DNA of 61,214 nt, taken from the NCBI GenBank assembly GCA_014653775.1, contig JACWEA010000005.1, positions 1 through 61,214 on the forward strand. The letters run 5' to 3'. The notes beneath the pieces were generated by a model. It was given only the letters and a program-made list of their open reading frames with translations. It made no database searches and was not told the origin of the DNA. Positions 8,038 to 15,916 of the stretch are shown in pieces (the first letter of the stretch is position 1; every line of letters begins with the position of its first letter). The stretch comes from Pelagibacterales bacterium SAG-MED30 (GTDB lineage Bacteria > Pseudomonadota > Alphaproteobacteria > Pelagibacterales > Pelagibacteraceae). The position numbers and the translations under genes were made by a program.

Positions 8038-8849
8038 TTTAAATTTTCCTCTCTTAAATCATTAAAAACAATCGGCCACTCAAGACATTTAGAGTATTTA
8101 TTGAACCAAAACGGAAGAAATCTCTCAGCCAAAAAACCATAAATTCTTATTTTACCATATCCATCTAAGTCAAAACCAAATATTTTTTCACATTCATTCA
8201 ACCAATTAAAAATTGTTTCATAATATTTTATGATCAATTGTTTTGATTTACATATAAACATATTTCCTTGATTATATGATTTATTAGAATTTACAAATTG
8301 CCTAAAATCTTCTCTATCATTTTCGTTTAATACATTGATAGCTTTATCCAAAACCCCATTGCCATGAAACATATCAAAATGAAATTTTATATTACGATTT
8401 TTTTTTAAGATTGCTCCAGGATTTTTAATTAGAGAAATTTTTCCATATTTAAAAATTTTAGTCCATTTTATGTCATCTACATATATTTGGTCTCCCAAAA
8501 TTACCTGATAATCTTCCCATAATTTTGGGACTCTATGTAATATTCTATTTTTAAACTCAAGGTTTTTATTGTCATTATTTTTTTCATTTAGCCAAAACCT
8601 TCTGTAAGCACAAAAACCAATCCAATCGTTATCACTTATATTTTTTATTTCATTTTTCCAAAACCAATAATGAAAAGTATATTCACCATAAAATTTATTT
8701 TTTTCTGCGATATTTTCTTTAGAATTATCTTTGATCCATTCAGGATCAAATTTATTATTTCCTAATCCAACAGGTATATAATTAATCTTTTTAACTTTAG
8801 ATAAAAGTTCGTTATGTATACAAATACAAAACATCTTTAAATTTTGCAT
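8034..8849 (-). CDS. DUF4422-type capsular/O-antigen glycosyltransferase
   Basis: A 271-residue protein resembling the DUF4422 family of polysaccharide-locus transferases. It has FCICIHNELL near the N-terminus, a YIPVGLGNNKF stretch, and ENDWIGFCAYRRF-like NDWIGFCAYRRFW, a hallmark of the family. There is no signal peptide or membrane segment, so it should be cytoplasmic. It lies between rmlC and the C-methyltransferase, with a one-base gap to rmlC and a four-base overlap on the other side. A later ATG at codon 6 is possible. Likely transfers a sugar to the growing glycan; donor and acceptor unknown. Confidence 0.7.
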   Translation of the reverse strand: MQNLKMFCICIHNELLSKVKKINYIPVGLGNNKFDPEWIKDNSKENIAEKNKFYGEYTFHYWFWKNEIKNISDNDWIGFCAYRRFWLNEKNNDNKNLEFKNRILHRVPKLWEDYQVILGDQIYVDDIKWTKIFKYGKISLIKNPGAILKKNRNIKFHFDMFHGNGVLDKAINVLNENDREDFRQFVNSNKSYNQGNMFICKSKQLIIKYYETIFNWLNECEKIFGFDLDGYGKIRIYGFLAERFLPFWFNKYSKCLEWPIVFNDLREENLN

Positions 8850-8850
8850 T

Positions 8851-9369
8851 TTAAAATCTTACTTCTTGAAATCTTAAATTTTTTTTATCTTTCTTAGATA
8901 AAATTGGTATTTTTGTAGTCCAATTTATCTTTAATTCCTCATCGTTCCATTTTACTCCAATTTCAGAATTTTTATCTCTATAATTTGTACAACCATATAT
9001 AACTGTGTTTTCTTTATCTAGTCCAAGAAAACCATGAAGAAATCCTGGAGGTATATAAATAGATTTACTATTTTTTTCACTTAATATTATTTTAAAATGT
9101 TTTCCAAAAGTTTTTGATTTTTTTCTACAATCAACAACAACATCTAAAATTTTTCCTTTCAGGCAGGATATATATTTTCCCTGTTGAAATTTTTTTTGCA
9201 TATGCAAACCTCTTAAAACATTTTTTTTTGATTTAGATACAACAGTAAAAATTAATTTTTGTTTTATTAATTTTTCAATAGCCAGTTCTCTAAAATAGCC
9301 TCTATTATCATAAAAATTTTTAGATTTAAAAACTAATAAATTTTTAAACTTTGTTTTTATTATTTTCAT
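8851..9369 (-). CDS. rmlC: dTDP-4-dehydrorhamnose 3,5-epimerase family protein
   Basis: A 172-residue cupin of the RmlC family, close to the usual 180. Motifs include DNRGYFRE near residue 22, LRGLHMQKKFQQGK with the catalytic His, DVVVDCRKKSKTFG, YIPPGFLHGF and GVKWNDEELKINW. Family role: epimerises C3 and C5 of dTDP-4-keto-6-deoxyglucose; relatives can epimerise only one centre. Directly abuts rmlA (one base between stop and next start), so transcribed with it. The residue W/Y of the family YxxxQ-like QQGK pair is conserved enough for a catalytic enzyme. Confidence 0.85.
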   Translation of the reverse strand: MKIIKTKFKNLLVFKSKNFYDNRGYFRELAIEKLIKQKLIFTVVSKSKKNVLRGLHMQKKFQQGKYISCLKGKILDVVVDCRKKSKTFGKHFKIILSEKNSKSIYIPPGFLHGFLGLDKENTVIYGCTNYRDKNSEIGVKWNDEELKINWTTKIPILSKKDKKNLRFQEVRF

Positions 9370-10236
9370 TTATAAAAGTTTAGTTAAATATTTTGAGTAA
9401 TCACAATTACCATAAAACTTTATTGATTGTTTTAAATGTTTCTTTTTTATCCATTTGTTATTAAATGCAATTTCCTCCAAGCAAGCAATTTTAAGACCTT
9501 GTCGATTTTCAATTGCAGAGACAAAGGAACTTGTTTTATAAAAATCATCCATTGAGCCAGTATCTAACCAAGCTCCACCTCTACCAATCAAATCAGCTGA
9601 TAGTTGATTTTTTGATTTATAAAAGTTTAATAAATCAACTATTTCTACTTCCCCTCGCTTTGAAGGCTTTAGTTTTTTTGCAAAATTTACCACCTTATTA
9701 TCGAAAAAATATAAACCTGTAATTGCAAGATCTGAAAAAAATTTTTTTGGTTTTTCCTTAATCTTGGTAATTTTTTTTTGATTATTAATCTTAGCAATTC
9801 CAAATAATTCAGGTTTTAAAACTTTGTGTAATACTACTCTAGCTCCTTTACTAAGTTTTGTGTTATCTAAAAGTAATTTAGATAAGTTTTGTCCATAAAA
9901 AAAATTATCACCTAAAATCATAGCAACATTTTCTTTACCAATAAATTTTTCTCCTATTACAAAAGCATCAGGAAGACCTCTTGGTTTAGATTGTTCCAAG
10001 TAACTTATTTTAATACCTAAGTTGTCACCATTCGGTAAAATTTTTTTATATTGTTCTAGTTGACCTTTATTTACTATAATTAGAATATCTTTAATTTTTG
10101 ATAACATTAAAATTGATAATGGATAAAAAATTAAAGGCTTATCGTAAATTGGTAATAATTGTTTATTAACTGCTTTTGTTAAGGGACTCATTCTTGTTCC
10201 TTTTCCTCCAGCTAATATAATTCCTTTTTTAATCAT
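9370..10236 (-). CDS. rmlA: Glucose-1-phosphate thymidylyltransferase
   Basis: Makes dTDP-glucose from dTTP and glucose-1-phosphate, the entry step to dTDP-deoxysugars. The 288 residues match the family length of about 290. The nucleotide loop GGKGTRMSPLTKAVNKQLL is at residues 10-28, followed by DKPLIFYPLS, LGDNFFYGQ with the metal Asp, and WLDTGSMDDFY near the C-terminal half. The start overlaps the rmlB stop by four bases. Glucose-1-phosphate may come from the phosphohexomutase at 29255. Confidence 0.93.
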   Translation of the reverse strand: MIKKGIILAGGKGTRMSPLTKAVNKQLLPIYDKPLIFYPLSILMLSKIKDILIIVNKGQLEQYKKILPNGDNLGIKISYLEQSKPRGLPDAFVIGEKFIGKENVAMILGDNFFYGQNLSKLLLDNTKLSKGARVVLHKVLKPELFGIAKINNQKKITKIKEKPKKFFSDLAITGLYFFDNKVVNFAKKLKPSKRGEVEIVDLLNFYKSKNQLSADLIGRGGAWLDTGSMDDFYKTSSFVSAIENRQGLKIACLEEIAFNNKWIKKKHLKQSIKFYGNCDYSKYLTKLL

Positions 10237-11246
10237 CTTTTACCTAATCTATTTATAATATCTTTTTTTGAAAGTGATTTGTAATAAGATTTATTTTCAA
10301 AATACCAATCAAGAGTTAATTTTATTCCTTTTGAAAAATTTATTTTTGGATACCAACCAAGTTCTTTTTTAATTTTATTACTATTTAAAGCATATCTTAT
10401 ATCATGTCCTGGACGATCTTTTATAAATTTAATTTTGACTTTATTTCCCAAATTAATTTTTTTTTTTGATTCTTTTATAAGTTTTTTAGTAACCTCTAAG
10501 TTATTTAAATTTTTATTTGAACCTATATTATAAAATTGTCCTATTTTACCTTTTAAAAAGACTTTGATTAACGCTTCACAATGATCTTTTACATAAATCC
10601 ATTCTCTAGAGTTTCTCCCTTTTCCATAAATGGGTAACGGTTTATTATTTAAAATATTGTATATTAATTTTGGAATTAACTTTTCTGGATGTTGTTTTGG
10701 TCCAAAATTATTTGAACAATTAGTGACTATTGCAGGTAAATTGTAAGTTCTAACATAGGAGCTAACTAAATGGTCTGATGCTGCTTTGCTAGCAGCGTAT
10801 GGTGAGCTTGGGTGGTAAGGATATTTTTCATGTGATCTACCAGTTAAAATATCTCCATAAACTTCATCTGTAGAAATATGAATTAATTTACATTTATATT
10901 TTTTTGTAAAATTTCTAAAATTTTCTAATAAATTATAAACAGCTACAATATTGCTTTGTATAAAACTATCTGGATTGTCTATAGATCTATCAACATGAGT
11001 TTCTGCAGCTAAATTAAATATCCCAGACGGTTTATATCTAAATAAAATATTTTTTATCTTTTTATCTTTAATATCAAGCTTTATAAATTTATATTTCTTT
11101 GAATTTTCAAAATCTTTTACATTGTAAATATTGGATGAATAAGTTGCCTTATCAATATTGATAACAAAAAAATTTTTTCTAAGTAGTAGATCTATTAAAT
11201 TACTTCCTATAAAACCCAATCCGCCTGTTACAATGATTTTTTTCAT
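10233..11246 (-). CDS. rmlB: dTDP-glucose 4,6-dehydratase
   Basis: Converts dTDP-glucose to dTDP-4-keto-6-deoxyglucose. The 337-residue protein has the NAD loop TGGLGFIGSN, FNLAAETHVDRSID, the catalytic STDEVYGD motif with the Asp-Glu pair, YAASKAASDHL (YxxxK) and NCSNNFGPKQHPEKLIP, all diagnostic of RmlB. First gene of the six-gene minus-strand run. Its start diverges from the glycosyltransferase at 11301 with a 54-base gap that must hold both promoters. Confidence 0.94.
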   Translation of the reverse strand: MKKIIVTGGLGFIGSNLIDLLLRKNFFVINIDKATYSSNIYNVKDFENSKKYKFIKLDIKDKKIKNILFRYKPSGIFNLAAETHVDRSIDNPDSFIQSNIVAVYNLLENFRNFTKKYKCKLIHISTDEVYGDILTGRSHEKYPYHPSSPYAASKAASDHLVSSYVRTYNLPAIVTNCSNNFGPKQHPEKLIPKLIYNILNNKPLPIYGKGRNSREWIYVKDHCEALIKVFLKGKIGQFYNIGSNKNLNNLEVTKKLIKESKKKINLGNKVKIKFIKDRPGHDIRYALNSNKIKKELGWYPKINFSKGIKLTLDWYFENKSYYKSLSKKDIINRLGKR

Positions 11247-11300
11247 CTTTTGATTTTTACATTACAAAAAAGTTTTAGTATAGTTCAATATACATACATC

Positions 11301-12185
11301 ATGTCAATAACTAGGCAAAATTTTTCAGTAATAATTGTAAGCTTTAAAAGTGATCATGTGATAGAAAAATGCATAAACTCCATAGATAATCAAATAGAAA
11401 TTATAGTTATAGATAATTCAAACGATATCCAATTTAAAAATAAAATTGAAAAAAAATACAATAATGTAAAGTGTATTTTATCTTCATCAAATATTGGAAT
11501 GGGAGCTGGAAATAACTTGGGTATAAAAAATGTTAGCAATGATTATGCCTTTATTTTAAATCCTGATGTAATTTTAAAGAATGATACTATTGATGAGATT
11601 ATAAAAGTTGTTAAATCTATAGACTCTTTTGGATTAATTGCTCCAATTTCAGATAAGACACAATATCCAAACTACAAGTTAGATAAAAATAAAAAACAAA
11701 TTTTTGATCCTATAAATCCATTTAAAGTAAAAAGCGTTGATGGATTTGCTATGCTTTTAAATTTAAAAGATTTAAGAAAAATAAAAAATTTTAATTTTTT
11801 TGATGAGAATTTCTTCTTATATCTTGAAAATGAGGATTTATGTCTAGAGTTAATAAAAAATAATATGAATATTTATATAATACCAAAATCTAAAATAAGT
11901 CATCTTGGTGGTGAAGCGGTTAATCCTAAGTATGAAGATGAAATTGAACTTTCTAGAAATTGGCATTGGATGTGGTCAAAATTTTATTTTAATAAAAAAC
12001 ACTATGGTTATTTAGTTGCCATTTCCAAAGTAATAAAAAATTTAATTTCAGCAAAGATTAAATTTTTTTATTACTTGATTACATTTAACAATAAAAAAAG
12101 AAGAATATATCAAATGAGACTTTTAGGTTTATTAAATTCTATGGTAGGGAGAAAATCTAATTATAGACCAAAATTAGATAATTAG
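11301..12185 (+). CDS. Glycosyltransferase family 2, rhamnosyltransferase-like
   Basis: A 294-residue GT2 enzyme. It opens with FSVIIVSFKSDHVIEKCINS and has IIVIDNSND, NIGMGAGNNLGI and FILNPDVIL, the Asn-Pro-Asp motif typical of WbbL-like rhamnosyltransferases, then DENFFLYLENEDLCLEL near residue 170. ATG 11301 (MSITRQNF) fits the family N-terminus better than the upstream ATG at 11250, which lies in the divergent promoter region. No membrane anchor is obvious. Neighbouring rml genes suggest a dTDP-deoxysugar donor. Its stop overlaps the apt stop tail-to-tail. Confidence 0.83.
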   Translation: MSITRQNFSVIIVSFKSDHVIEKCINSIDNQIEIIVIDNSNDIQFKNKIEKKYNNVKCILSSSNIGMGAGNNLGIKNVSNDYAFILNPDVILKNDTIDEIIKVVKSIDSFGLIAPISDKTQYPNYKLDKNKKQIFDPINPFKVKSVDGFAMLLNLKDLRKIKNFNFFDENFFLYLENEDLCLELIKNNMNIYIIPKSKISHLGGEAVNPKYEDEIELSRNWHWMWSKFYFNKKHYGYLVAISKVIKNLISAKIKFFYYLITFNNKKRRIYQMRLLGLLNSMVGRKSNYRPKLDN

Positions 12186-12709
12186 TGACCTGGAAAATCA
12201 ATTAAATTTTCTACTTTGTAATCTTTTTTAATTAAATTATCTGATCCTCCTAAATCAAATAGATTAATCACAAAGATGAAAGCTGCAACTTTTCCTTTTG
12301 ATATTTCAATTAACTTTGCCGCAGCTTCCGCTGTACCACCAGTGGCAACTAAATCATCAATTATTAAAACCGAGTCTTTCTCATTTATAGAGTCTTTATG
12401 AACTTCTATAGTTGCTGTTCCATACTCTAGTTCAAAATCTATAGAGTGAACGTCCGCAGGTAATTTATTTTTTTTTCTTAATAATATAAAAGGTTTTTTT
12501 AGGATATATGATACAGCTGAAGCAAAAACAAATCCTCTAGACTCTATTGCAGCAATTTTTGTAAAATTATATTTTTTAGATCTTTCTACGATTTTATTAA
12601 TAGTTTCAGCAAAAGCATTTTCATCTTTAATTAATGTTGTAATATCTCTAAATAAAATGCCTTTCTTAGGGTAATCTGGAATAGATCTAATAAAATCTTT
12701 TAAATTCAT
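12182..12709 (-). CDS. apt: Adenine phosphoribosyltransferase
   Basis: Salvages adenine to AMP with PRPP. The 175 residues match the family. MNLKDFIRSIPDYPKKGILF is the characteristic N-terminus, AIESRGFVFASAVS the hood region, and VLIIDDLVATGGTAEA the PRPP loop near residue 120. It diverges from mtnP by only 40 bases. That pairing makes sense because MtnP releases adenine from methylthioadenosine. Shares its stop region with the GT2 gene. Confidence 0.95.
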   Translation of the reverse strand: MNLKDFIRSIPDYPKKGILFRDITTLIKDENAFAETINKIVERSKKYNFTKIAAIESRGFVFASAVSYILKKPFILLRKKNKLPADVHSIDFELEYGTATIEVHKDSINEKDSVLIIDDLVATGGTAEAAAKLIEISKGKVAAFIFVINLFDLGGSDNLIKKDYKVENLIDFPGH

Positions 12710-12749
12710 ATGGTTAATTATAAAAGTATAAATAAATTATATTTTAAAC

Positions 12750-13622
12750 ATGACAATAAATAAATTAGCAATAATTGGTGGAAGTGGCCTTTATGATGTT
12801 GAAGAATTTAAAGATAGGGAGCTATTAGACTTAAATACGCCTTGGGGAAAGCCATCAGACCAAATTTTAAAAACAAAATTCAATAACAAAGAAATTTTTT
12901 TTCTACCACGACACGGAAGAGGACATCATATTTCACCAACAAATATTAATTTTAGAGCAAATATTGATGCTTTAAAACAATTAGGCATTTCAGATATTGT
13001 ATCAGTATCAGCAGTTGGATCTTTAAAGGAAGATTTACCTCCAGGTAAATTTATTATAATTGATCAATTTATTGATAGAACGTTTGCTAGAAAAAAAACA
13101 TTTTTTGATGAAGAAATAGTGGCCCATGTTTCAATGGCTTATCCAACTTCAGTTGGTTTAATGAATGCTTGTGAAGAGGCAATTAAAAAAGAAAAAATAG
13201 AATATCAAAGAGGAGGAACTTATGTTGTTATGGAAGGTCCTCAATTTTCAACGTTAGCTGAGTCTAATTTATATAGATCTTGGAAAGCAGATGTAATTGG
13301 AATGACTAACATGCCTGAAGCAAAGTTAGCTAGAGAAGCAGAAATAAGATATGCATCAGTATCCATGGTAACAGATTATGATTGTTGGCATCCAGATCAT
13401 GAAAATGTTGATGTTCAACAAGTTATAAAAGTTTTATTGAGTAATGCTGTTAAAGCCAAAAATATGATTAAAAATTTAATAGAAATTTTTGAAAATCATA
13501 TTGATCCTAAAGATCCAACAAATAATTGTTTGGATGTTGCAATTATAACAGATCCTAAAAAACGAACAAATAAAACAAAAGAAAAATTAAAAACTATTGC
13601 AGGGCGTGTTTTAGATCAATGA
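12750..13622 (+). CDS. mtnP: S-methyl-5'-thioadenosine phosphorylase
   Basis: Splits methylthioadenosine with phosphate into adenine and methylthioribose-1-phosphate. The 290-residue protein starts LAIIGGSGLYDVEEF, has the phosphate-binding FLPRHGRGHHISP, and the substrate stretch GTYVVMEGPQFST followed by DVIGMTNMPEAKLAREAE. First gene of a tight plus-strand operon: the TPR gene, mtnA, aldolase and speDE follow with overlaps of one to four bases or a five-base gap. Relatives can also act on 5'-deoxyadenosine. Confidence 0.94.
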   Translation: MTINKLAIIGGSGLYDVEEFKDRELLDLNTPWGKPSDQILKTKFNNKEIFFLPRHGRGHHISPTNINFRANIDALKQLGISDIVSVSAVGSLKEDLPPGKFIIIDQFIDRTFARKKTFFDEEIVAHVSMAYPTSVGLMNACEEAIKKEKIEYQRGGTYVVMEGPQFSTLAESNLYRSWKADVIGMTNMPEAKLAREAEIRYASVSMVTDYDCWHPDHENVDVQQVIKVLLSNAVKAKNMIKNLIEIFENHIDPKDPTNNCLDVAIITDPKKRTNKTKEKLKTIAGRVLDQ

Positions 13623-14179
13623 AAAAAATAATATATATTATAATATTAAATTTAATTTTAATTTTAAATGCTAATGCTAAAAGTAATAATTTAACTCAAG
13701 TTAATGAACTTAACAAACTTTTTAATGACTTAAGTAAGATAAATAATATTCAAGATGGAGATATTTTAGAAAAAAAAATTTGGGCTGTTTGGAATAAACA
13801 CCCAAATCAAAACTTCTTAACACAAAAATTGGAGTTTGGCACTAGGCTGATGTATCAAGGTCAATACGAATATGCATTAAAAGTTTTTACGAACATCATT
13901 GAAATAGATCCAAAATGGTCAGAGGCTTGGAACAAAAGAGCTACTTTGTTATTTTTAATGAAAGATTATCAAAAATCTTTAGACGATATTAGTAAGGTAT
14001 TAGATTTAGAACCAAGACATTTTGGAGCTTTATCAGGCAGAGCTCAAATATATATTGATTTAGAATTATATCAAAATGCTCTTAAAGATTTAAAAGATGC
14101 AAAAAAAATTCATCCAGTTATTAGGGGTAATAAATTAATCGATGAACTTGAAAAACTAATTAATGGACAAAATATATAA
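13619..14179 (+). CDS. Exported tetratricopeptide-repeat protein
   Basis: A 186-residue protein with a cleavable signal peptide (Lys-Lys then a long hydrophobic run, cut likely after LNANA near residue 21). About three TPR units follow between residues 75 and 175, with consensus pairs such as YQGQYEYALKVF, AWNKRATLLFLMKDYQKSL and ALSGRAQIYIDLELYQNAL. It should be periplasmic. It overlaps mtnP by four bases and mtnA by one base, so it is translated within the methylthioadenosine operon although no TPR protein is needed for the pathway. A scaffold or lipid/envelope role is possible; function unknown. Confidence 0.8.
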   Translation: MKKIIYIIILNLILILNANAKSNNLTQVNELNKLFNDLSKINNIQDGDILEKKIWAVWNKHPNQNFLTQKLEFGTRLMYQGQYEYALKVFTNIIEIDPKWSEAWNKRATLLFLMKDYQKSLDDISKVLDLEPRHFGALSGRAQIYIDLELYQNALKDLKDAKKIHPVIRGNKLIDELEKLINGQNI

Positions 14180-15249
14180 TGAAAATAAAAGGACAAGAGT
14201 ATCGTACTATTTGGTTTGAGAACAATATTGTAAAAATAATAGATCAAACAAAACTTCCTCATAAATTTACAATTAAGGAGCTAAAAACTATCAAAGATGC
14301 AGTCAATGCAATTAAAGTAATGGAAGTAAGAGGTGCTCCTTTAATAGGAGCAACAGCTGCTTATGGTTTAGTACTTTCCATCATAGAAAATAATGATCAA
14401 TCTTTTTTAAAAAAATCTGCTGAGGATTTAATTAAATCACGACCGACAGCAATAAATCTTAAGTGGGCAGTAGATAGAATAATGAATAAATTATCAGGAT
14501 TAAATAGTGATAAAATTTTAGATATAGCAATTAATGAAGCTAAACAAATTTGTGAAGAAGATGTAAAATTTTGTGAAAATATTGGAATAAATGGTCTTAA
14601 AATTATTGAAGAAATTTATAATAAAAAAAAAGATACGGTAAATATTTTAACTCATTGTAATGCAGGATGGCTTGCAACAATTAATTGGGGCACAGCAACT
14701 TCTCCAATTTATCATGCACACAAAAAAGGCATTCCCGTTCATGTTTGGGCAGATGAAACAAGACCAAGAAACCAAGGAGCAAATTTAACTTCTTATGAAT
14801 TAAATGAGGAGAAAGTTCCAAATACAATAATTGCCGACAATACAGGAGGGATCTTAATGCAAAGAGGAGAGGTTGATTTGTGTATTGTTGGAACAGATAG
14901 AACTTTAGCAAATGGAGATGTTTGTAATAAAGTTGGAACTTATCTTAAAGCATTAGCAGCTCATGATAACAATATACCTTTTTTTGTAGCCCTACCTAGT
15001 TCAACAATTGATTGGAATATAAAAGATCATAAAAATATTCCAATTGAGAAGAGAAACTCAGAGGAATTATCATATATCGAAGGTTTAGATGAAAAAGGAG
15101 TAGTTAAAAAAATACAAATATATCCAAAAAATAGCAAAGCGATGAACTTGGCATTTGATGTTACACCTGCAAAATATGTTACAGGTTTAATTACTGAAAA
15201 GGGAGTTTGTGAGGCATCAACTAAAGGATTAAAGAAGTTGTTTAAATGA
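14179..15249 (+). CDS. mtnA: S-methyl-5-thioribose-1-phosphate isomerase
   Basis: Isomerises methylthioribose-1-phosphate to methylthioribulose-1-phosphate. The 356-residue protein has VMEVRGAPLIGATAAYG, SRPTAINLKWAVDRI, ILTHCNAGWLAT with the catalytic Cys, and VGTDRTLANGDVCNKVGTY with the catalytic Asp, all typical of MtnA rather than eIF2B. Relatives may use 5-deoxyribose-1-phosphate as well. Overlaps the aldolase start by four bases. Confidence 0.94.
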   Translation: MKIKGQEYRTIWFENNIVKIIDQTKLPHKFTIKELKTIKDAVNAIKVMEVRGAPLIGATAAYGLVLSIIENNDQSFLKKSAEDLIKSRPTAINLKWAVDRIMNKLSGLNSDKILDIAINEAKQICEEDVKFCENIGINGLKIIEEIYNKKKDTVNILTHCNAGWLATINWGTATSPIYHAHKKGIPVHVWADETRPRNQGANLTSYELNEEKVPNTIIADNTGGILMQRGEVDLCIVGTDRTLANGDVCNKVGTYLKALAAHDNNIPFFVALPSSTIDWNIKDHKNIPIEKRNSEELSYIEGLDEKGVVKKIQIYPKNSKAMNLAFDVTPAKYVTGLITEKGVCEASTKGLKKLFK

Positions 15250-15911
15250 AAAATTTAAAAGAAAGAGAAGAAGTAATTGAATATTCAATTAAACTAAATA
15301 CCACTAACTTATCTCCTTTAAGGTCTGGAAATATTTCAGTAAGAGGATCAGAAGATGATATCGAAGGTTTTTTCATTACTCCATCTGGAAAAAAGTACGA
15401 ATCTCTAAAACCTGAAGATGTTGTTTTTTTATCATTAACTGAAGAAAAGGATTTTTTATCTTGGTTTAATTCTGGAAAAAACCCTTCATCTGAATGGAGG
15501 TTTCACCAAGATATTTATAAAAATAAATGGGAAGCAAAAGCTATTGTTCATGCCCATTCCCCACATGCTTCAGCAGTTTCGACTCATGGTAAATCAATAC
15601 CACCATTTCATTATATGATTGCTCTTGCAGGAGGTGAAGATATTAAATGTTCAGAATATGCAACTTTTGGTACATACGAACTTTCTATGAATATCATTAA
15701 AGCTTTAAAAGATAGAAAAGCATGTTTGATGTCAAACCACGGTCAGGTTGCATTTGGAGAAAATTTATCCAAAGCATTTGAACTTGCACAAGAGATAGAA
15801 AATATTTGCCAACAATATATTATTGCACTAAAGATAGGAGAACCAAAAATTCTTTCATTAGCAGAAATGAAAAAAATTTTGGAAAAAGTGAAAAATTATA
15901 AAAGTGGATAA
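15246..15911 (+). CDS. Class II aldolase (FucA/Ald2-like), likely methylthioribulose-1-phosphate aldolase
   Basis: A 221-residue zinc aldolase. It shows SGNISVR, FFITPSGKKYESL, the acid/base Glu in PSSEWRFHQDIY, zinc ligands in VHAHSPHASA and the third His in LMSNHGQVAFG. This is closer to fuculose-1-phosphate aldolase and the Ald2 enzyme of the DHAP shunt than to the MtnB dehydratase. Placed straight after mtnP and mtnA, it would cleave methylthioribulose-1-phosphate to DHAP and methylthioacetaldehyde, or the deoxy analogue to acetaldehyde. MtnB activity cannot be excluded, but no mtnC/mtnD genes are present. Confidence 0.8.
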   Translation: MKNLKEREEVIEYSIKLNTTNLSPLRSGNISVRGSEDDIEGFFITPSGKKYESLKPEDVVFLSLTEEKDFLSWFNSGKNPSSEWRFHQDIYKNKWEAKAIVHAHSPHASAVSTHGKSIPPFHYMIALAGGEDIKCSEYATFGTYELSMNIIKALKDRKACLMSNHGQVAFGENLSKAFELAQEIENICQQYIIALKIGEPKILSLAEMKKILEKVKNYKSG

Positions 15912-15916
15912 TTTTT

